Notes under the pieces: generated by a model
What the model was told of the DNA's origin: nothing
What the model saw: the letters and a program-made list of their open reading frames with translations, nothing else
Database searches by the model: none
Program-made: the position numbers and the translations under genes
In this document: positions 28,022-36,826 of the stretch, piece by piece
Numbering within the stretch: the stretch's first letter is position 1
Layout: each line of letters begins with the position of its first letter
Assembly: GCA_036504995.1 (NCBI GenBank)
Contig: DASXUG010000012.1
Location: forward strand, 1-64,000
Length of the DNA stretch: 64,000 nucleotides
Source: DASXUG01 sp036504995
GTDB lineage: Bacteria; Pseudomonadota; Gammaproteobacteria; Burkholderiales; Methylophilaceae
Reading direction: 5' to 3'

Positions 28022-29721
28022 GATGGCCTCGTTTCAGTAGGGGTTGATTGAAAAGTAAAAACAGTTGATAGTCGTGGGTCATCGATGGGCAACCCAACCG
28101 TAAAATGATAAATCGTTTGAAAAGTATCATCAGTCAAACCTAAAAGCTGATGCACTGACTCATCAAAGAAGCAACCAATACCTGTGCCACGCATGCCGTG
28201 TAGCTCTGCCTGTAAATACAAAACTTGGCCAATTAGCCCTGCTTCCCTATGCATATCGCGATAAGATGAGGCATCATGTGAAAGTGTCGCATCAAACTCT
28301 GCCAACATGCCCACCGCAAAACAAGCATTCGCAGCAATATCCTGATGACAATGCAGACTACGTGAGATCTGGTGCAGTTCAGCGCTTGCCACAGGCGTTA
28401 GCAGGGTAAAGTTTAATTGCTCTGGAACCCCAGCCACTGCCTGACGTAAAAACTGAGATTTAAGTGATTGATCTAATTGTTGGCTTAACCGTGGAGTACG
28501 TGTAAGTAAGTAAAGCCCTGGAACCATACCCTCCACGCGATGTACAAGAAAAACAAGGTTGATATGTGGGTAGTTGGCAAAGGCGCTCCAAGGCACATGG
28601 TCTTGCGGGATTAACGCTACAAGCATTTGAAGAAAGGATTGTTGTGGCATCACATAATGCGCGTCAAAACGTTGCGCACTGCGACGGCCTAATATCACTT
28701 GCGCTGCTGAGATCATCGGCATACCAGCAGTTGATTGTTGCATCGACTTTTGCATTACCTTAGGTGATCTCAAGCGTGCGACTGGCAATAAGCCCGCAGC
28801 TTGATAGCGAGTTGCTTGTGCAACTTCACCGATGATAGGCCAACGGTACATGGGGTACGCATCTATACCAGAAGCCACGCCATACCATCGCCTTGACTGC
28901 TTAAGCTTCGTTATCGCTGCTTTAGCATTAGGTGCGGCAAACTGAATACTAAGTAAAGCTTCGCCCTCTTCCAGTTCAGTGTCCTGCACCCGTCTGAAAG
29001 GAAAGTCCTGACTACGATCTAACCCCAGCAGTTGATTAATCGCATGTGATGTGTATTGCTTGTCTTCATGCACAGACCAGCCCAAAACCGCTGCGGCGTA
29101 GCCAAGTGCTGCAATTGCATGGCCTGTATCTAACTGACAATAACGAAAAGCGCGTTCACCATATTTCCAAGCTTCTCGCCACATCACCGCACTTAGTCCC
29201 ACTTGCAAACATGGCTGATGATTCAGGGGTTCTTCGATTTCTGCGCGATACTCAAGTGCATGACTTTCTACACAATAATGATAAACCCCATCAGGAACTT
29301 CTTGTATGCCTCTCACCACAACGTAGACCTCAATAGGGTGCAAGTTGCCACTGGAAGGATTAGCGCGTACAGCCCAGCGGTCTGGCCCGTAGGTTTTCCA
29401 CGCGGTAATGCCGAAGGAGAGCTGTAGCAAAGCCCCTATCGATAGTAAATTACACGCAAAGACTGCGCGCGGATCGCAGATTTGCTGAAATGGTAGATCC
29501 AGTGCACGCAATAAAGCGTGGTCTTGGGTAAGGGCTATATCAGGCAAGGCAATTCTGGTGGTGCCCTTAAAATATCGAAATGGGGCGGGTTGTGCATCCC
29601 AATCTAATGTTTCAGGGCCAGCAGCATAGGCTTCAAAGCGATGCTTAGTACGCTCATGATAGTTTTTTACTACCTCATAAGAGCTCATCTCAATGCCTGA
29701 GTTCTCTTTAGCGTTCTGCAT
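28018..29721 (-). CDS. SagB-type nitroreductase/dehydrogenase with two nitroreductase domains
   Basis: About 567 residues from ATG 29721 (GGAG six bases upstream); the longer ORF reads into nifQ. There are two SagB/ThcOx-like flavin domains, about 60-300 (PSSGNLHPIEVYVVV) and 335-555 (ILGRRSAQRFDA, AELHGMRGTGIGCFFD). They are related to FMN oxidoreductases that oxidise azolines in peptide natural products. No precursor peptide or cyclodehydratase is present, so here it more likely serves as a flavin protein of unknown role in nitrogen fixation. It overlaps nifQ by 14 bases. Confidence 0.85.
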   Translation of the reverse strand: MQNAKENSGIEMSSYEVVKNYHERTKHRFEAYAAGPETLDWDAQPAPFRYFKGTTRIALPDIALTQDHALLRALDLPFQQICDPRAVFACNLLSIGALLQLSFGITAWKTYGPDRWAVRANPSSGNLHPIEVYVVVRGIQEVPDGVYHYCVESHALEYRAEIEEPLNHQPCLQVGLSAVMWREAWKYGERAFRYCQLDTGHAIAALGYAAAVLGWSVHEDKQYTSHAINQLLGLDRSQDFPFRRVQDTELEEGEALLSIQFAAPNAKAAITKLKQSRRWYGVASGIDAYPMYRWPIIGEVAQATRYQAAGLLPVARLRSPKVMQKSMQQSTAGMPMISAAQVILGRRSAQRFDAHYVMPQQSFLQMLVALIPQDHVPWSAFANYPHINLVFLVHRVEGMVPGLYLLTRTPRLSQQLDQSLKSQFLRQAVAGVPEQLNFTLLTPVASAELHQISRSLHCHQDIAANACFAVGMLAEFDATLSHDASSYRDMHREAGLIGQVLYLQAELHGMRGTGIGCFFDESVHQLLGLTDDTFQTIYHFTVGLPIDDPRLSTVFTFQSTPTETRPS

Positions 29722-30112
29722 CTTCAGCTCCAAAACATATTTGATAATCCACACACACACCACAACTAGGCGATTTGCAAATCATGATTTCAGCGCGTTC
29801 ACATAACTGTTTATAGAAAAATTTTTTCCACTTCATGTTGCCTGTGTTTTTTGCAAACAGATCTGGAAAGTGGCACTGCATGAGACTAGACAAGACCTCA
29901 CGACTCGCCAAGCCCATGTCTTGCCACAGATGATTTTCACCCATACAGGCATCAGCAATAAACAAAATCAGGTTGCCCGTTTCTTCGCTATTGTCAGACC
30001 AGTAGTCGGTCAGCAAGCCCACGATATCATCGAACTCATCCAGTCTGTTTTCGTCACGGCGCAGCTTTGCACGTGACAAAAGTAATTCAGGCTGTATGGG
30101 TAAAACCTGCAT
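29708..30112 (-). CDS. nifQ: Molybdenum donor protein NifQ
   Basis: 134 residues. The C-terminal signature CX4CX2CX5C is at Cys112, Cys117, Cys120 and Cys126 (CKSPSCGVCVDYQIC), which binds the Fe-S/Mo-Fe-S cluster of NifQ. The N-terminal helical part is shorter than in many NifQ proteins. It supplies molybdenum to the NifEN/NifH complex for FeMo-cofactor synthesis. It lies between fdxB and the nitroreductase gene on the nifEN transcript. Confidence 0.9.
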   Translation of the reverse strand: MQVLPIQPELLLSRAKLRRDENRLDEFDDIVGLLTDYWSDNSEETGNLILFIADACMGENHLWQDMGLASREVLSSLMQCHFPDLFAKNTGNMKWKKFFYKQLCERAEIMICKSPSCGVCVDYQICFGAEDAER

Positions 30113-30149
30113 GACTACTGTTCCTTAGCTAATTGACCGCTGTAACGCA

Positions 30150-30449
30150 TCAGGCTGCAGGTCCATGGGTATAACATTTCTTGGGGCAAATTTTGGAGCA
30201 AGCTTCACAACCCACACAATTTTCTGGGTGTGCGATGGTCATGATTTTCTTTTCATACTCATCATCGTCGTCGTCACCCAAGGTCATCGCAATGCGATCC
30301 CCATCTTCGGTAATGCCTACTAGTTCAAGCACATCACGACCACAAACGCGGAAGCAACGACCACAACCGATACACTTCTCCTCTTCGATGTGCTCTGCAA
30401 ATTGCGGTGTCCATTCTTTACCACTCGGTAAGGTCACGCTATAAGCCAT
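30150..30449 (-). CDS. fdxB: Nif-specific 2[4Fe-4S] ferredoxin FdxB (ferredoxin III)
   Basis: 99 residues with two cluster motifs: CIGCGRCFRVCGR (Cys26, 29, 32, 36) and CVGCEACSKICPKKC (Cys78, 81, 84, 88). An acidic insert (DDDDDEYE) lies between them. This arrangement is characteristic of nif-linked ferredoxin III. It starts one base after the preceding small gene and probably donates electrons to cofactor assembly or nitrogenase. Confidence 0.93.
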   Translation of the reverse strand: MAYSVTLPSGKEWTPQFAEHIEEEKCIGCGRCFRVCGRDVLELVGITEDGDRIAMTLGDDDDDEYEKKIMTIAHPENCVGCEACSKICPKKCYTHGPAA

Positions 30450-30450
30450 A

Positions 30451-30648
30451 TTAGCCTCCTATTTCAGCGAGCTTTTTGCGCGCTGCAGTCAATTGTTGAT
30501 ACGCTTGGAAAGTTTTCTCTGCAATTTCAGGAATTTTCTCCCACCCTATTGGTAAATCTTCTGATAAATCATGTAGATCCATCTTAAGCTGGGTGGCCTG
30601 GCCATTTAGCTTTTTCACTTCTGCTTTAATCGTTTCAATATCACTCAT
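30451..30648 (-). CDS. Small nif protein of the CCE_0567/DUF683 type
   Basis: 65 residues from ATG 30648, with GGAG six bases upstream. A helical protein (MSDIETIKAEVKKL, LKMDLHDLSEDLPIGWEKIPEIA) of the family found after nifX and its associated gene in many diazotrophs. The function is unknown. It sits between the NifX-associated gene and fdxB on the same transcript. Confidence 0.85.
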   Translation of the reverse strand: MSDIETIKAEVKKLNGQATQLKMDLHDLSEDLPIGWEKIPEIAEKTFQAYQQLTAARKKLAEIGG

Positions 30649-30672
30649 TTGCTTCTCCAGCACCTTTATTGC

Positions 30673-31149
30673 TTAACTATAATTAGCCACATCAGGAAAC
30701 TTATTAATCATCTCCACTGCCGCAGTGACTAACTTTTCACCCTCAGCTGCTAGTTTTTCAATGTTTTCAAAACCAAAGCGATGCACGTCGCGTAGTTGCT
30801 TATTTACGACCACCAAGCGCCCAGCCGTCAGTATCATTTTGCCAAAACCTTCGTGATGCATTTTCATCATGGGAGACACCATGATTTTGGTTTGGCGCTC
30901 AATCGCCAAGCCAACAGCGTTGTAAAAAAGCTCTAAGCGCCAAATGGTTTCTGGGTCTGGATCGCCAATAATTGGCATTTCACGGCGCTGCTCTTTGCTA
31001 ATCAGATAAGGGGCAAGCAGTGTTGCATTATCTTTGCCTTCCCACGCACCATGCGTATCTTGTGCGCGCCATTGTTTAATCAGTTCTTTTACAAATGCTG
31101 ATTCCCATGAATCGGTTGCAGTATCTAAAGCTGCTGCGGTTGCGGTCAT
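30673..31149 (-). CDS. NifX-associated nitrogen fixation protein (DUF269)
   Basis: 158 residues, helical, with the DUF269 pattern: FVKELIKQWRAQDTHGAWEG, then LFYNAVGLAIERQTKIMVSPMMKMHHEGFG and the GRLVVVNKQLRDVHRFGF stretch. It always travels with nifX and is thought to assist cofactor handling, though its activity is not established. It lies 31 bases downstream of nifX. Confidence 0.92.
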   Translation of the reverse strand: MTATAAALDTATDSWESAFVKELIKQWRAQDTHGAWEGKDNATLLAPYLISKEQRREMPIIGDPDPETIWRLELFYNAVGLAIERQTKIMVSPMMKMHHEGFGKMILTAGRLVVVNKQLRDVHRFGFENIEKLAAEGEKLVTAAVEMINKFPDVANYS

Positions 31150-31180
31150 TTCCTTCTCCTAGTCACTCTCAGTTAACTTA

Positions 31181-31585
31181 CTAAATTGCTTCTTCGTCAA
31201 AATTCAAATCCTTCTCTTGGTCTTTCAATAGTGCTTTGCGTAACCAAGGGGGAGGAGTGCCTTTAAGCACATCCTTGAGTTTTTCAAGTACCTCTTCAAT
31301 CACTTCCGGAGCAGCTACTTTAACAGGGTGAATTTTGTGGGCGACCACGCGCGCAGCGGCTGAACCGCCAATGGCAGCCACATACAATAATGCGCAGTCT
31401 TTAATCGCTTCCAGCTTGGGGGCCAATTTGTCTTCATTGCCATCTTCCTGTAAATCACCATCAAACTGCACGGCTTCGATAAATTGATGGCTGGTAGGCG
31501 TAATCTCGTAAATGGCAATATTTTTTGCCCAGCCAAAGTGTGCATCTACCCGTTTTAAATCTTGCGTGGCAAAAGCGATTTTCAT
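31181..31585 (-). CDS. nifX: FeMo-cofactor carrier NifX
   Basis: 134 residues of the NifX/NafY fold: MKIAFATQDLKRVDAHFGWAK at the N-terminus, CALLYVAAIGGSAAARVVAHKIHPVKV in the middle and TPPPWLRKAL near the end. It binds NifB-cofactor or VK-cluster and passes it to NifEN. It lies just downstream of nifN. Confidence 0.94.
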   Translation of the reverse strand: MKIAFATQDLKRVDAHFGWAKNIAIYEITPTSHQFIEAVQFDGDLQEDGNEDKLAPKLEAIKDCALLYVAAIGGSAAARVVAHKIHPVKVAAPEVIEEVLEKLKDVLKGTPPPWLRKALLKDQEKDLNFDEEAI

Positions 31586-31627
31586 GATTGAATCCTTTTC
31601 ATTGGTTTAATACTTTTAATTTGCAAT

Positions 31628-33061
31628 CTACATAGTCGCCGCTTGAGGCATCATGACTTCTGCACTACTACCGCAACCACAGCCTCCACCAACACAACCA
31701 ATCGACGCCTCTTCGCTATTAGATTCATTTAGAGGTTCGGTATTGAGCCATGTGGTAGGCGTCACCTCATGTTCATCGGCAAGGAAGGTATTGCCCAACT
31801 CAAACACCAAGTCTCGCGTACCGCGATAGCCCACGGTGAGTTTATGTGCCGCACCCAAACGATCAAAGGTGGGGATGCCATAGCGCAGAAATGGAATGTG
31901 CAGGCGATGCGCCATTTGTCTGCCATGTGAATGGGTGATAAGCAAATCACAATCTTTAGCACGATTCTCCAAATCTTCTAAATCCCCAATCAATACTTCT
32001 GGGATATTCAATTTCTCTAATATGGGGGATTGCGTCGTGGTCACGGCTGCGACTATCTCGCAGCCCATATCTGAGAGCAGACTGCCAAGCGCCCAGAGCA
32101 AATCTGGCTCAGCGCCAATCGCTACTTTTTTGCCACCTGTGAAAAAATGCGCATCTAGCATTGCATCTTGTAATTGGCTACGCAGACGGCGATATTTCAT
32201 AGGCACAGGTTTAGCTGACAAATCGGCAAGGTACTTGATAAAAGCATCGTTACCTGCCAAGCCAGTGAGACTCTCAAACATCACATAAGGCACGCCTGTT
32301 TTCATTTCCAGCTCAATGGCAGCAGCATGCATTTGCTCGCCAATCGCAACCGTCGCTCTTGCTGCGCCCATGGTACGCAGCTCCTGTTTGGTGGTACCGC
32401 CGAGGGTAGTCGGGGTAAAGTCTTCTGGAATATGTCCATCGAGTGAGCCAGAAATATCAGGGATAAATACTGGCGATAGGCCAAATGACTCGATGATTTC
32501 TCTAATTTCCCAAATATCGGCTGGGGTGAGATGTGAGCCTGGCAATACGTTAATGCGGTCCATTGTTTTGACGCTGCACTCCACCGCCATTTCACGCACA
32601 ATGCTCACCACCGCTTTACTCCAACCATCCTGAAATGCACCAACATAGTCTGGAGTTGAGGTATATATAATCTCCATTTCGGCAAGTTCAGGGTGCTTGG
32701 CGCGAATAAGCTTGATGTAGGCATCGACATCATCACCTTTGGTTTCGGTGAGCCCTGTACTAGCCAAGCCAACAATAGCAGGTTTCGCACGTTCCCAAAT
32801 ATTCATTACCGCTTGTTCGATGTTTTCCATGCCGCCTAAAATAGTGGTCACTTCGTTCATCGCAGTGGTTTGCATAGGGATCATTTCGCGGAAATGACGC
32901 ACAAATAACACCAGACCAAATGAAGTACAACCTTGTGAACCGTGCAAAGTAGGTAAGCAGCTATTCAACCCCATAAAGGCCAGAGCTGCGCCTATTGGTT
33001 GGCTCATTTTGAGCGGGTTGACGGTACAGGCCTTATGATTTGTGGTGACAATGGCCATCAT
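31628..33061 (-). CDS. nifN: FeMo-cofactor scaffold subunit NifN with Cys-rich tail
   Basis: About 477 residues from ATG 33061, which overlaps the nifE stop (ATGATGG; the second ATG at 33058 is equally possible). The longer ORF reads into nifE. Typical NifN: HKACTVNPLKMSQPIGAALA, LPTLHGSQGCTSFG, HFREMIPMQTTAMNE. The C-terminus carries a short Cys-rich tail, SIGCVGGGCGCGSS, with four Cys, beyond the usual NifN fold. The tail may bind a metal or cluster. Confidence 0.94.
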   Translation of the reverse strand: MMAIVTTNHKACTVNPLKMSQPIGAALAFMGLNSCLPTLHGSQGCTSFGLVLFVRHFREMIPMQTTAMNEVTTILGGMENIEQAVMNIWERAKPAIVGLASTGLTETKGDDVDAYIKLIRAKHPELAEMEIIYTSTPDYVGAFQDGWSKAVVSIVREMAVECSVKTMDRINVLPGSHLTPADIWEIREIIESFGLSPVFIPDISGSLDGHIPEDFTPTTLGGTTKQELRTMGAARATVAIGEQMHAAAIELEMKTGVPYVMFESLTGLAGNDAFIKYLADLSAKPVPMKYRRLRSQLQDAMLDAHFFTGGKKVAIGAEPDLLWALGSLLSDMGCEIVAAVTTTQSPILEKLNIPEVLIGDLEDLENRAKDCDLLITHSHGRQMAHRLHIPFLRYGIPTFDRLGAAHKLTVGYRGTRDLVFELGNTFLADEHEVTPTTWLNTEPLNESNSEEASIGCVGGGCGCGSSAEVMMPQAATM

Positions 33062-34485
33062 GCGACCCTCGCTTCTACATTGGCTTCTACCAAAGCTGCA
33101 GGAACACTCTCCCAAGGTGCAGGCTTGCGCACTTGCTCCCACACTGGGTGGAACAGTGCTAAATCAATTCGTTTCACCAACTCAACCATGCCCACATAGC
33201 CCGCATAGGCATGATGACGCTCTTGGTTAATATCCAGCCATGGCATTTTAACTTTCAGTGCCACAAACTGACTGCGGCCGCCCGAGAGCATGATGTCTGC
33301 ACGTGACTCTTTGAGCATGGCGTACATATCACGCGGACGCATATCGTCAAACATATGGGCATCTTCCCCCATCAACTCTTTGATTTTTTCTTTGTCTTCA
33401 GCGGTGGATTTTTTGACGCTGGTTCCCACGATCTCCATGCCACCTTCTTGCAACGCAGAAACCACAGACCAAGATTTCACCCCGCCAGTAATCAGTAATA
33501 CACGCTTACCTTCCAGACGTTTGCGATACTCATTGATACCTTGCCACGCCTTTTTCTCTTCGCGTGCAATGACGCCCTCAGTGCGGACAAGCAACTCGTC
33601 TGGCGCACCTTGTTGTACTAATAGCTGAGCAATTTGGCGCAGACTTTCACTCATGTCTGAAATACCGTAAAACGAGCCTTCAAAAAACGGAATACCGTAG
33701 CGCTCTTCCATTTTGCGCGCTACGTTAATCATGGCTTTAGAGCACACCATCATGGCGGCTTTAGCGCGGTGTGAGTATGCAACTTCATTGTATTTTGCAT
33801 CCCCCGAAATACAGGCCAGAATACGAATACCAAGCTCATCTAACAATGGTTTGATTTGCCATAGCTCACCCGCGAGATTGTATTCGCCGATGATATTAAT
33901 GTCGTATGGGGTGGTATATTCAGGTTCCTGTGTACCAATCACGTAATCCAGCAAAGCCTCGCCTGCCAATTTGTTGCCTAGATTTTTAGCCCCCACAAAG
34001 CCTGGCGCGTTGACAGGAATAATCGGTTTATTAAATTTAGCGCTGGCAGCTTTACACACCGCTTCGATATCGTCGCCAATTAATGCGGTAACACAAGTTT
34101 GATAGACAAAAATGGCTGGTGGATTGTATTTGTCTAAAATTTCACGGATAGATTTATATAAACGTTTTTCACCCCCATACACCACATCAAGCTCGTTAAT
34201 GTCAGTAGTAAAGCCTGTGCGATATAACTGGGAGTCTGAAGATTTGGCGCCGCGGTTATCCCAGCCATTACCTTCACAAGCAATAGGGCCGTGGACCAAG
34301 TGTGCGACATCGGTAATGGGTTGCAACGCAATCTTGGCACCATCAAAAGCACATCCCCCAGCCGCAGCACCTGGAGTCAGTTGCTTGGTACATCCTTTTT
34401 TACGCTCTTTTTCGCCCTTAGCTTGATTTTTATCACAGCCTGGTTCGCTAAAAACGTCCTGCACCTTTTCACTCAGAGTAGCCAT
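33058..34485 (-). CDS. nifE: FeMo-cofactor scaffold subunit NifE
   Basis: 475 residues. Typical NifE features: GCAFDGAKIALQPITDVAHLVHGPIACEG with the two N-terminal cluster Cys, then VYQTCVTALIGDDIEAVC with the third. The Cys-containing N-terminal segment (PGCDKNQ, KKGCTK) is also present. With NifN it forms the tetramer on which FeMo-cofactor is finished. It is the first gene of the unit from 34485 to 27236, under its own sigma-54 promoter. Confidence 0.95.
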   Translation of the reverse strand: MATLSEKVQDVFSEPGCDKNQAKGEKERKKGCTKQLTPGAAAGGCAFDGAKIALQPITDVAHLVHGPIACEGNGWDNRGAKSSDSQLYRTGFTTDINELDVVYGGEKRLYKSIREILDKYNPPAIFVYQTCVTALIGDDIEAVCKAASAKFNKPIIPVNAPGFVGAKNLGNKLAGEALLDYVIGTQEPEYTTPYDINIIGEYNLAGELWQIKPLLDELGIRILACISGDAKYNEVAYSHRAKAAMMVCSKAMINVARKMEERYGIPFFEGSFYGISDMSESLRQIAQLLVQQGAPDELLVRTEGVIAREEKKAWQGINEYRKRLEGKRVLLITGGVKSWSVVSALQEGGMEIVGTSVKKSTAEDKEKIKELMGEDAHMFDDMRPRDMYAMLKESRADIMLSGGRSQFVALKVKMPWLDINQERHHAYAGYVGMVELVKRIDLALFHPVWEQVRKPAPWESVPAALVEANVEARVA

Positions 34486-34531
34486 GGCGATGTGTCCGTA
34501 TCAAAGTTAATCACGCTTACGATATGACTTG

Positions 34532-34547
34532 AGCAAACAATATGCCA
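34532..34547 (-). promoter_or_regulatory. Sigma-54 promoter of the nifE operon
   Basis: Reading the minus strand: TGGCATATTGTTTGCT, GG-N10-GC, about 47 bases before the nifE start. It matches the -24/-12 consensus. Confidence 0.85.
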
Positions 34548-34603
34548 GTGCTTAATAGATATTAACCTGTTGAATAATATTGATATTTATCAAAATATAG
34601 TTG

Positions 34604-34619
34604 CGTAGCAAATGCGACA
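34604..34619. promoter_or_regulatory. Degenerate NifA site upstream of nifE
   Basis: Reading the minus strand: TGT-CGCATTTGCT-ACG, one base off TGT-N10-ACA, about 57 bases upstream of the -24 element. Its TGTCGCA start is shared with the nifH, AAA-ATPase and Fe-S operon sites. Confidence 0.55.
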
Positions 34620-34631
34620 AACCCGACAATC

Positions 34632-34656
34632 AAAAAAAAACCTCCAGGAGGAGGTT
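34632..34656 (-). terminator. Rho-independent terminator of the nifHDK-ferredoxin unit
   Basis: AACCTCC at 34639-34645 pairs with GGAGGTT at 34650-34656 around an AGGA loop. Reading the minus strand, the stem is followed by at least seven T. A second hairpin (TACCTTC 34705-34711, GAAGGTA 34719-34725) lies between the ferredoxin stop and this terminator. Confidence 0.85.
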
Positions 34657-34768
34657 AAGGGAGGATTTACATAAGGGAAGGGAGAATCTGGTTGTTCCCC
34701 CCAATACCTTCCTTTTGAGAAGGTACACAAAAAATTAGATCTTCACTAAATTTAAACCCCCATCATGA

Positions 34769-35116
34769 TTAAAACTTGACCAGCACATCTTCATTTCGAA
34801 CAATAAACTGGCAAGCCAAGCGCCATGGTGGTGGTATATCCTTTACTTCGGCATCCTCGATCTGTTCTTTAGTAATTTTTCCTGAAAATCTTAAAACAGT
34901 TTTTTCTTTCTCAGTCAGAGAAATACCCATGGGCTGTTTATTCGCTAGGATATCTACTTTCACAGCGCAAGAGCCACATTCCCCATTCTCGCACTCAAAA
35001 TCAACAGGAATATTATGCTGCTTAGCCAAAGCGAGTAGCGTGCTGGTATCCCCTGCCGTTGCATAGACCGTCAGATCCTTCTTCATTTTGGGAGAACTAA
35101 AAGTTACGTTTGCCAT
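34769..35116 (-). CDS. FeSII-like (Shethna protein II-type) [2Fe-2S] ferredoxin
   Basis: 115 residues. Cluster ligands Cys42, Cys47, Cys50 (ECENGECGSC) and Cys102 (RLACQ), a plant-type ferredoxin arrangement. The N-terminus (NVTFSSPKMKK), the mid-region with LTEKEKTVL and the end (PPPWRLACQFIVRNEDVLVKF) resemble, from memory, the Azotobacter FeSII protein. FeSII locks nitrogenase in an oxygen-protected complex when reduced carriers run out. The gene directly follows nifK and precedes the terminator, so it is made with nitrogenase. An electron-donor role is the alternative. Confidence 0.8.
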   Translation of the reverse strand: MANVTFSSPKMKKDLTVYATAGDTSTLLALAKQHNIPVDFECENGECGSCAVKVDILANKQPMGISLTEKEKTVLRFSGKITKEQIEDAEVKDIPPPWRLACQFIVRNEDVLVKF

Positions 35117-35141
35117 ATCAAAACCTTAATGAATTAAGTGG

Positions 35142-35181
35142 CGCGGTAAAGTAGTCAATGTTTGGACTATCTTACCGCGCA
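35142..35181 (-). other. Intergenic hairpin between nifK and the FeSII-like gene
   Basis: GCGCGGTAA at 35142-35150 and TTACCGCGC at 35173-35181 form a strong outer stem, extended by AGTAGTC/GGACTAT with one bulge, around AATGTTT. No T-run follows on the minus strand, so it is more likely an RNA-processing or stabilising element, or a partial attenuator, than a full terminator. Confidence 0.65.
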
Positions 35182-35189
35182 TCACAGTT

Positions 35190-36749
35190 TTAACGAATAA
35201 TGTCGAAACTGTAATCAGTGGTTGAAATACCGTCTGTGTCTGCATCCATCACATCGAAAATCTTATCGAGGATCGTCACTAGCACATTCATTGCACCTTG
35301 ATAGCCCCATACTGGATAACGATGTTTGTGATGACGATCAAAAATCGGAAAACCGATACGGATTAAAGGTGTTTTAGTATCACGATCTAAGTACTTACCG
35401 TAAGTATTACCAATGAGGAAATCGACTGGATCAGTGAATAGTAGTGAACGCATGTGCCACAAATCTTTTTTCGGATACACTTTGCAGTTCACGCCAAATG
35501 GGCTGGCATCAAACAATTCTTGCACTTTAGCTGCCCAAGCTTCATCACCATTGGTGGATAATACGGTGGTTGGCTCGGCACCTAGTTCTAACAAGAACGC
35601 AGTTAAGCCTAACATCGTATCCGGGTCACCATATAAGGCGAATTTCTTACCATGAATATGTGCACTAGAGTCTGCAATAGCATCCACTAGACGACCACGC
35701 TCTTTAGTTAAAGAATCAGGGATAGCTTTACCAGTAATACGTGATAACTCCATCAACAATTGATCAGTTCCAGCCACACCAACAGGGTGATGTAATTTCA
35801 CCACTTCTTGACCATGCTCTTCGATGAATTTTACTGTTTTCTCAGTGCTAATCGTTTGCATCGCAATCGTTGCTTTAGCATTTAAAGACTCAGCAGCGTC
35901 TACTAATGTAGTACCACCATCATACATACGGAACTCGCCATCAGTTGGGGTATCCCAAGCATCAGATGGATCGCACAACATGGTGTGCTCAATACCAAAC
36001 TCATTGAAAATACGCTTCATTTCACGGTTATTTCCAACCACGTAACCATCAAAACCACCGATAAAGTTAATTTTCTCATTAGGTTTACGCTCTAACGCTG
36101 GAACAGTACCCGCTTTACCATCCCAGAAGTATTTGAGAATACCTAATAATGCATTGTCATACCCTGTGATATGGCTACCCACGAAAGCTGGAGTATGTGC
36201 AAATGGCACATCATAATCCGCTGGGATAGAGCCTTTTTCTCTGGATGTTTTGATGAATGCGTTCAAGTCATCACCAATCACTTCAGCCATACAAGTCGTC
36301 GAAACTGCAATCATTTTGGGTTTGTATAAGTTGTATGAGTTAGCTAAGCCATCAATCATATTATTAAGACCACCAAACACCGCTGCATCTTCAGTCATAG
36401 AAGAAGAAACGCATGAAGTTGGCTCTTTAAAATGACGGCTAAAGTGTGAGCGGTAATAGGCCACACAGCCTTGTGAACCGTGGACAAACGGCAACGTACC
36501 TTCAAAACCATTAGCAGCAAATACAGCTCCTAGTGGTTGGCAGGCTTTAGCAGGGTTGACCGTAAGTGCTTCGCGAGCGAAGTTCTTTTCTTTGTACTCA
36601 ACTGTTTTTGCATATTCGATTTGCTTTTTAAGCTCATCTGCAGGAACAGCATATTCAAACTGCTCCTTTTTGTTTTTGAACATTTCTGTATATTCAGGCT
36701 CACGGAACAGCTTGAAGTGATCTAATACTTTATCGGCGCTTTGACTCAT
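35190..36749 (-). CDS. nifK: Nitrogenase MoFe protein beta subunit NifK
   Basis: 519 residues. P-cluster Cys are in NPAKACQPLGAVFAA, FVHGSQGCVAYYRSHFSRHFKEP and STTCMAEVIGDD, and the serine-rich SCVSSSMTEDAAVFGG stretch is present. Length and order are those of a Mo nitrogenase beta chain. It is preceded by nifD by 77 bases and followed by the FeSII-like ferredoxin. Confidence 0.97.
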   Translation of the reverse strand: MSQSADKVLDHFKLFREPEYTEMFKNKKEQFEYAVPADELKKQIEYAKTVEYKEKNFAREALTVNPAKACQPLGAVFAANGFEGTLPFVHGSQGCVAYYRSHFSRHFKEPTSCVSSSMTEDAAVFGGLNNMIDGLANSYNLYKPKMIAVSTTCMAEVIGDDLNAFIKTSREKGSIPADYDVPFAHTPAFVGSHITGYDNALLGILKYFWDGKAGTVPALERKPNEKINFIGGFDGYVVGNNREMKRIFNEFGIEHTMLCDPSDAWDTPTDGEFRMYDGGTTLVDAAESLNAKATIAMQTISTEKTVKFIEEHGQEVVKLHHPVGVAGTDQLLMELSRITGKAIPDSLTKERGRLVDAIADSSAHIHGKKFALYGDPDTMLGLTAFLLELGAEPTTVLSTNGDEAWAAKVQELFDASPFGVNCKVYPKKDLWHMRSLLFTDPVDFLIGNTYGKYLDRDTKTPLIRIGFPIFDRHHKHRYPVWGYQGAMNVLVTILDKIFDVMDADTDGISTTDYSFDIIR

Positions 36750-36826
36750 TTTAAAATCCTTTCATGTGCGGATGGCAGTCATTCTCATTTAATGCCACCA
36801 CCCGGAGTATGCGTTTAGTAACTTAC

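Noticed and set aside
28018..29721. Thiazole/oxazole-modified peptide pathway based on the SagB-type gene
   Set aside because: No precursor peptide, cyclodehydratase or transporter is nearby; operon context is nif.
33062..33142. Longer nifN reading frame
   Set aside because: It reads into nifE out of frame; the ATG at 33061 overlapping the nifE stop fits NifN proteins.
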